In this document: positions 59,634 to 64,000 of the stretch, piece by piece
Numbering within the stretch: position 1 is the first letter of the stretch
How the letters are laid out: each line of letters opens with the position of its first letter
Assembly (NCBI GenBank): GCA_963777565.1
Contig: CAVZQZ010000006.1
Coordinates: forward strand, 558,001-622,000
Source: CALMEC01 sp963777565
Lineage (GTDB): Bacteria > Actinomycetota > Thermoleophilia > Miltoncostaeales > Miltoncostaeaceae
Reading direction: 5' to 3'
Length of the DNA stretch: 64,000 nucleotides
Program-made: the position numbers and the translations under genes
Notes under the pieces: generated by a model
The model's input: only the letters and a program-made list of their open reading frames with translations
Told to the model about the DNA's origin: nothing
Database searches by the model: none

Positions 59634-61670
59634 ATGGATGAGCCCCAGAAGAAGCGTCTCACGCGCAAGAAGGTCGAACCGCCCGCGCCGCGCCAGCCGC
59701 GTGTGCGGCCGCGGCTGGCGGTGACGGTCCTCGGCGACCCGGGGGCGGAGTTGCTGCCGCTCAACGTGGTCGCCCCGCCCCCCAAGCCAGTCGACGTCTG
59801 GGCGACGCTTGATCTCGCTGCCACGCTCGGCATCGAGGTGCCGCCGGAGGAGCCGCCCGCCACCCCCGAGACGCCGCCCGCGACGACAGAGGCGCCTGCC
59901 GCGAACGGCCGGGCCAAGACGGCACCGGCATCCCCGGCGGGCCGCGGGTCGAAGCCACGCGCCCGTCAGGACGCGACCGCCGCCGCACCCGCAGCCCGGC
60001 CGCGCCGCAGCGAGGCGTCCCGGCCGACGGGCCGCACGGAGCGCGGTACCGCTGCGGCGGCACGCGCGGACGAGCCGGCCTCCACCGCGCCGCTCGAGGC
60101 GATCCCGTGGCCCACCGAGGTCTCGGCCGGGGCTTGGTCACCAGAGGCCGCCCCGGCGGCGCCACCGAGTGAGGCCCCTGCGCCCACCGAGGCTGACGCC
60201 GCCAGCACTGCTCTCCAGCCGGCCGAGTCCCCGGCCCAGCCGGCCGTGCTCGCCCAGTCAACTGCTCCGCCGGAGACCCTCTGGCCGGAGGCCACCCAGA
60301 TCACCGCCGCCGCGGAACCTGCCGTCGAGACCACGCCGACCGACGCCAAGATCACGACCGAGACGCCCGACGAGCCGACCGCGGCGACCGGCGCGTCGGC
60401 CGACGAGACCAGCACGCCGCAGGCCGCGGAAGCCTCGAAGGCCGAGGACCCGGCCCCGGAGCCCGTGCCCGCCGAGGCGAAACCGGCTTCCGAGCAGGTC
60501 GCGACGGCACGCCCGGCTCCGAAGGACGCGCCGGCGGCGAATGCGCCGACGGCGGAGGAGATCGCCGAGCCGGTGGTCCAGCCCGCTGCAGACGTCGTCA
60601 CCGAGCCGGGGTCCGAGCCCGTCGCCGAGACGGTGGCCGACCCGGCGGCTGAGCCTGTGGCCGACACGACCGAGGCCACGGTGGAAGCGGTCGCCGAGCC
60701 GGTCGCCGAGCCGGTGGACGTCGAAGTGACGCCGACGGTGGAGGGGCCGGTCACCGAGGCATCGGTCACCGAGGCATCGCTCATCGAGGAGATCGCGCCT
60801 GCTCCGGAGGCTGTCGCCCCCGCGCCGCCCATCGCCACACCCGAGCCGGCTCCGCCCGCACGGCCGAAGGCTCGCGCCCGCAAGCCCCGGTCCCGCACCG
60901 CTCCCCCGGCGGACGCGCCGGAGGCAATCCCCGAGCCGACGGTCGAGGTTGCGCCGGCTCCCGAGGCGACGTTGCCCGAGGTCGTGACGCCTGCGCCCGT
61001 GGCCCCCGCCCGGATGCGGCCAGCAGCACGCGCGGCGAGCCCGTACCCGACGGCGAAGCGCGCCCAAACCCCCCCGCCTGCACCCCCTGACCCCCCACCG
61101 ACGCCCGAGCCCGTCGCCGAGCGCGTCGAGTCACCGGCCCCGATCCCGCCGGAGGCGCCGGTCACCCGCCGCCGTGGCATCGGCCCAATCGCTCCGGCCG
61201 CCACACCGGCGGCGATGCCCAACGCCCCCGTGCCGCGGTACGTCGTGGACGCACCGGGGTGGCCTCGTCCGGGTGAGCTGGACGCCGCCGCGAAGGGCAA
61301 GGACGCGACCGCCGAGCCCGGGTCGACTCCGGCGCCGGCAGCCGACGGGGGTTGGCGTCCCTACCGGGCCGTCTACACGCCAACCAGCCTGCCCAAGTCG
61401 GAGCCGGTCGACGACACGCCGAACTGGAAGGCCAACAACCCGTTCGACCCCCAGCCCGACCCGCCGGCGGAGTCACGCCAGATCAGGCAGCGCCCGCGTG
61501 GCACGAGCGGGGATGCACGGGGCACCCGCGCGCACGAAATCGCCGAGCAAGTGCGCCAAGCCCTCGACGCCGACGAGCTTCCTCCCCACTTCGACAAGCT
61601 CGTGGCGAGCATGCTCTCGGCCTACGTCGACGACCCGAAGGCCGAAACGGGCGAGCCCACGGGCCGCTGA
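59634..61670 (+). CDS. Long disordered Ala/Pro/Glu-rich protein
   Basis: A 678-residue protein with no signal peptide. MDEPQKKRLTRKKVEPPAPR and an ordered-looking LLPLNVVAPPPKPVDVWATL come first. About 430 residues of Ala/Pro/Glu/Thr/Val-rich sequence follow, with degenerate repeats such as EPVAETVADPAAEPVADT. Then a Pro/Ala basic segment, and a C-terminal 90-residue part with WRPYRAVYTPTSLPKSEP and a helix, EQVRQALDADELPPHFDKLV. The ends look structured, the middle disordered. Start is the ATG at 59634, after GAGGGCGAGG. Role unknown; a scaffold or surface-associated spacer is possible. It converges with pyrD. Confidence 0.8.
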   Translation: MDEPQKKRLTRKKVEPPAPRQPRVRPRLAVTVLGDPGAELLPLNVVAPPPKPVDVWATLDLAATLGIEVPPEEPPATPETPPATTEAPAANGRAKTAPASPAGRGSKPRARQDATAAAPAARPRRSEASRPTGRTERGTAAAARADEPASTAPLEAIPWPTEVSAGAWSPEAAPAAPPSEAPAPTEADAASTALQPAESPAQPAVLAQSTAPPETLWPEATQITAAAEPAVETTPTDAKITTETPDEPTAATGASADETSTPQAAEASKAEDPAPEPVPAEAKPASEQVATARPAPKDAPAANAPTAEEIAEPVVQPAADVVTEPGSEPVAETVADPAAEPVADTTEATVEAVAEPVAEPVDVEVTPTVEGPVTEASVTEASLIEEIAPAPEAVAPAPPIATPEPAPPARPKARARKPRSRTAPPADAPEAIPEPTVEVAPAPEATLPEVVTPAPVAPARMRPAARAASPYPTAKRAQTPPPAPPDPPPTPEPVAERVESPAPIPPEAPVTRRRGIGPIAPAATPAAMPNAPVPRYVVDAPGWPRPGELDAAAKGKDATAEPGSTPAPAADGGWRPYRAVYTPTSLPKSEPVDDTPNWKANNPFDPQPDPPAESRQIRQRPRGTSGDARGTRAHEIAEQVRQALDADELPPHFDKLVASMLSAYVDDPKAETGEPTGR

Positions 61671-61686
61671 GCGCTGCTGGCGTGGC

Positions 61687-61720
61687 GCCCGTCGCCGGGA
61701 TCAGTTCCCCGGTGACGGGC
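61687..61720 (-). terminator. Hairpin over the pyrD stop, between convergent genes
   Basis: GCCCGTCGCCGGG (61687-61699) pairs with CCCGGTGACGGGC (61708-61720) apart from one G/T mismatch, loop 8 nt. It spans the last codons of pyrD and the 30 bp gap to the convergent gene. A modest terminator candidate; no T-run. Confidence 0.4.
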
Positions 61721-62795
61721 CGCCCTGGCCGATGGCCTCGCTGATCGATCGCACCCCGGCCTGGTCGCACAGCAGGAGCAGGTCCTCGTTGATGCGGTGC
61801 GGGAGCCCTGCCCCCTCGTAGACGAAACCGGTATAGATCTGCACCAGCGACGCGCCGGCAAGGATCTTCGCCCAGGCGTCGGCGGCGCTGAAGATCCCGC
61901 CGACCCCGATGACGGGGAGTCCCCCGGCGAGGAGGTGAACGCGGCGCAACACGTTGTCGCTCAGCGATCGCAACGGCGCCCCTGAGAGACCGCCGGTCTC
62001 GGCGGCGAGCGGCGAGGCAACGCCCTCACGGCCTACGGTGGTGTTGGTGACGATGAGACCCGCGACGCCGCGGTCGCGGGCGATCCCGACGATCGCCTCG
62101 AGGGCGGCCTGGTCGAGGTCGGGCGCGATCTTCACGAGGATGGGCTTCCCGAGCCCGTTGGCGCGGTTCGCGGCGGCGATGCGCGCGACGAGCGTCTCGA
62201 GGGCGTTGCGCTCCTGGAGATCCCGCAGGCCGGGGGTGTTCGGCGAGCTCACGTTGACGGTGACGTAGTCGCCGAAGGACGCGATGCGGGAAAACGTGGC
62301 GACGTAGTCGGCCGCGGCGTCCTCGGCCACCTTCGTCTTCCCGATGTTGATGCCGAGTGGGATCCGGTGGGCGCGGCCGGAACGCTCCCACCGCTTGAGC
62401 CGCTCGGCGACGGCGTCCGCCCCGTCGCTGTTGAAGCCGAGGCGGTTGATGAGACCGCGTTCGTCCGGGAGCCTGAACACCCGGGGCTTCGGGTTGCCGG
62501 GCTGGCGCTGGGCCGTGACGGTGCCGATCTCCGCGAAGCCGAACCCGAGGTTCGCCCATGCGGGCACGGCATCGGCCTGCTTGTCGAACCCCGCGGCGAG
62601 GCCGACCGGGTTCGGGAAGCGAAGCCCCCAGAGCTCCTGCGCCAGTCGTTCGTCGTCCACCCGAAGGCGCCGCTCCACGAGCGCCCCGAGCGGTGGCGTG
62701 CGGGCGAGCACGGCGAGCGACGCCATTGCGACCGCGTGGGCGCGCTCGGGTTCGAGTCGGAAGAGCAGTGGCCGCACGACGGTCCGGTGGATCAC
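61701..62795 (-). CDS. pyrD: Dihydroorotate dehydrogenase (quinone), class 2
   Basis: 364 residues, the fourth step of pyrimidine synthesis at the membrane. The N-terminal amphipathic helices (MIHRTVVRPLLFRLEPERAH) give class 2. FMN and substrate sites include NPVGLAAGFDKQADAVPAW, NRLGFNSDGADAVAERL, NVSSPNTPGLRDLQ (catalytic Ser), TNTTVGREG and GVGGIFSAADAWAKILAGA. Start overlaps the stop of the pterin dehydratase gene (ATGA). Confidence 0.96.
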   Translation of the reverse strand: MIHRTVVRPLLFRLEPERAHAVAMASLAVLARTPPLGALVERRLRVDDERLAQELWGLRFPNPVGLAAGFDKQADAVPAWANLGFGFAEIGTVTAQRQPGNPKPRVFRLPDERGLINRLGFNSDGADAVAERLKRWERSGRAHRIPLGINIGKTKVAEDAAADYVATFSRIASFGDYVTVNVSSPNTPGLRDLQERNALETLVARIAAANRANGLGKPILVKIAPDLDQAALEAIVGIARDRGVAGLIVTNTTVGREGVASPLAAETGGLSGAPLRSLSDNVLRRVHLLAGGLPVIGVGGIFSAADAWAKILAGASLVQIYTGFVYEGAGLPHRINEDLLLLCDQAGVRSISEAIGQGGPSPGN

Positions 62796-63079
62796 GCCCC
62801 GGCGAGCTGGTCGGCCTGTCGGGCGAGGGCGATATCCTTCTCGGTGATTCCGCCCTGGCTGTGGGTGGCGAGCGTCACGGTGACCCGGTTCCAGGAGATC
62901 ACGAGGTCCGGGTGATGGTCGGCGGCCTCCGCGGCATCGGCGAGCCGGTTTACGAAGCCCACCGACCCCATGAAGCCGCCCTCGAAGCTGAACTGGCGGA
63001 CGATCGCTTCACCCGCTCGCTCCCAGCCGGGCATCCCGGCAAGCGCGGCGTCGATCTCGTCGGTGGTGAGGAGCGGCAT
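62792..63079 (-). CDS. Pterin-4a-carbinolamine dehydratase
   Basis: A 95-residue PCD/DCoH protein beginning MPLLTTDEIDAALAGMPGWE. The motif HHPDLVISWNRVTVTLATHS with two His and a later TH is the catalytic core. It recycles oxidised tetrahydropterin. The start at 63079 (ATG) is used; the longer frame upstream overlaps the next gene's 3' region. Coupled to pyrD by ATGA overlap, an operon without an obvious metabolic link. Confidence 0.93.
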   Translation of the reverse strand: MPLLTTDEIDAALAGMPGWERAGEAIVRQFSFEGGFMGSVGFVNRLADAAEAADHHPDLVISWNRVTVTLATHSQGGITEKDIALARQADQLAGA

Positions 63080-63143
63080 CTCGTTCTCCTGGTCTCGTCT
63101 GCTCGGCTGCTCTGCGCGAACCCTACCGCCGGGCGTGGCGCAC

Positions 63144-63848
63144 TCAGGCCCGGCCGTACACCGGCAGTGCCGCACCGGTGACCGCCCGCGCGGCGTCGGA
63201 GCACAGAAAGGCGATGACGGCTGCCAGGTCCGCGGGCGCAACCCACTTCGCGGTGTCAGCGTCGGGCTGAGCGGCGCGGTTGCCGGGGGTGTCGATGACG
63301 CTCGGAAGCACGCAGTTCACCGTGACCCCGTCGTGCTTGACCTCGTTGGATGCGGCCAGCACGAGCGCGATGAGCGCGGCCTTGCCGGCCGCGTACGCGC
63401 TACCGCCGGCGAACGGCGCCAGGGCGGCCCGGCTCGAGACGGCGACCACCCGCCCGCCGCCGCGGCGGACCATCCCGGGGAGGAACGCGCCCATCATCAC
63501 GGCCGCGCTGGTGGCGTTGAGGTCGAGCTGGCGGTGCCACTCGTCGGTGGTCATCTCGCCGAGGGGCCGGTCGCCGAGGTAGCCGCCGACGAGGTGCACG
63601 AGCGCCCAACAACCCCCCTCGCCGTCGAGCTCGGCGGCGAGCCCGCCGGCGTCGCCGGAGTCGGTCACGTCGAGCTTGCGGAGCTCAACCCGGTCGCCGA
63701 GGGCGCGCTGGGCCTGCTCGGCCTCCCGGTCCACCACCCATGTGACGATGGTCCGGTACCCCGCATCCGCGAACGCGGAGCTGACCGCAAGCCCGAGCCC
63801 ACCGGTTCCGCCGGTCACGACTGCGGTCCTTCGGTCTGCCTCGCTCAC
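63144..63848 (-). CDS. Short-chain dehydrogenase/reductase
   Basis: A 234-residue SDR. AVVTGGTGGLGLAVSSAFAD is the nucleotide-binding glycine motif; the catalytic Ser (AVSSRAALAPFAG) and YxxxK (SAYAAGKAALIAL) are present. LDVTDSGDAG is the usual Asp-Val-Thr pattern. The adenine-pocket region does not tell NAD from NADP clearly. Substrate unknown. It is upstream of the pterin dehydratase on the same strand with a 64 bp gap. Confidence 0.9.
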   Translation of the reverse strand: MSEADRRTAVVTGGTGGLGLAVSSAFADAGYRTIVTWVVDREAEQAQRALGDRVELRKLDVTDSGDAGGLAAELDGEGGCWALVHLVGGYLGDRPLGEMTTDEWHRQLDLNATSAAVMMGAFLPGMVRRGGGRVVAVSSRAALAPFAGGSAYAAGKAALIALVLAASNEVKHDGVTVNCVLPSVIDTPGNRAAQPDADTAKWVAPADLAAVIAFLCSDAARAVTGAALPVYGRA

Positions 63849-63987
63849 TGCGCCTCCCGGACATGGATGGCCGACCGCTCGACTTTAACCGACGCCGCCG
63901 GCCCACAGCGGTGCCCTACGGATCACGCGGCACCCGATCGCGCTAGCGTTCCGTCGAGGTGGTCCCGCCGGCCGGGATACCTCGAAT

Positions 63988-64000
63988 GGGCCGTTAGCTC
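63988..64000 (+). tRNA. Beginning of a tRNA gene, cut by window edge
   Basis: The window ends in GGGCCGTTAGCTC. This is a standard 5' acceptor arm and the start of a D arm (TTAGCTC) in tRNA genes such as tRNA-Lys. Only 13 bases are visible and the identity cannot be fixed. Confidence 0.5.

Overview
The window is high-GC bacterial DNA with actinobacterial character: GTG starts, four-base stop/start overlaps (ATGA, GTGA), and the translation and transcription cluster in the order secE-nusG-rplK-rplA-rplJ-rplL-rpoB-rpoC-rpsL-rpsG-fusA. The long RpoB and RpoC, the AYRGAGR-type molybdenum hydroxylase and the many small secreted proteins suggest a deep-branching actinobacterium, perhaps Thermoleophilia. 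That placement is inference. No insertion sequence, phage gene, CRISPR array or rRNA was seen.

Layout. 0-4 kb: end of a small secreted protein and a three-gene type IV pilin-like operon. 4.1-7.1 kb: fusA, rpsG, rpsL. 7.3-14.4 kb: envelope proteins, a phosphate permease broken by an internal deletion with its DUF47 partner, a four-gene osmoprotectant-type ABC importer and a YgjP-like metalloprotease. 14.5-22.9 kb: rpoC and rpoB. 23-33.1 kb: an inserted block of secreted and signalling genes (beta-helix protein, two subtilases, a GGDEF-EAL protein). 33.4-37.3 kb: rplL, rplJ, rplA, rplK, nusG, secE, tRNA-Trp, rpmG, all on the minus strand. 37.4-44.6 kb: a plus-strand run of acyl-CoA and carboxylic acid metabolism genes, an Eis-like acetyltransferase and a glycosyltransferase. 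44.6-54.4 kb: a molybdenum hydroxylase (form II CO dehydrogenase-like) locus with structural subunits, maturation factors, moaA and mocA. 54.4-59.4 kb: J-domain protein, DUF255 protein, BolA plus CGFS glutaredoxin, adenosine deaminase-like enzyme. 59.6-64 kb: a long disordered Pro/Ala/Glu-rich protein, pyrD, pterin dehydratase, a short-chain dehydrogenase and the first bases of a tRNA.

Function. The molybdenum hydroxylase locus is nearly self-contained. MoaA starts the pterin cofactor, MocA would add cytosine, XdhC/CoxI-, MoxR/CoxD- and VWA/CoxE-type proteins mature the enzyme, CoxG would attach it to the membrane, and CoxS, CoxM and CoxL form it.

Sequence quality. Genes around 39.4-40.3, 44.7-51.7 and 54.4-59.4 kb are cut by many one-base frameshifts. 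Nearly all those checked fall at a third codon position, where two alternative wobble bases stand side by side or one is missing. This looks like unresolved synonymous strain variation in the consensus rather than gene decay. These genes are therefore annotated as single genes across the breaks.
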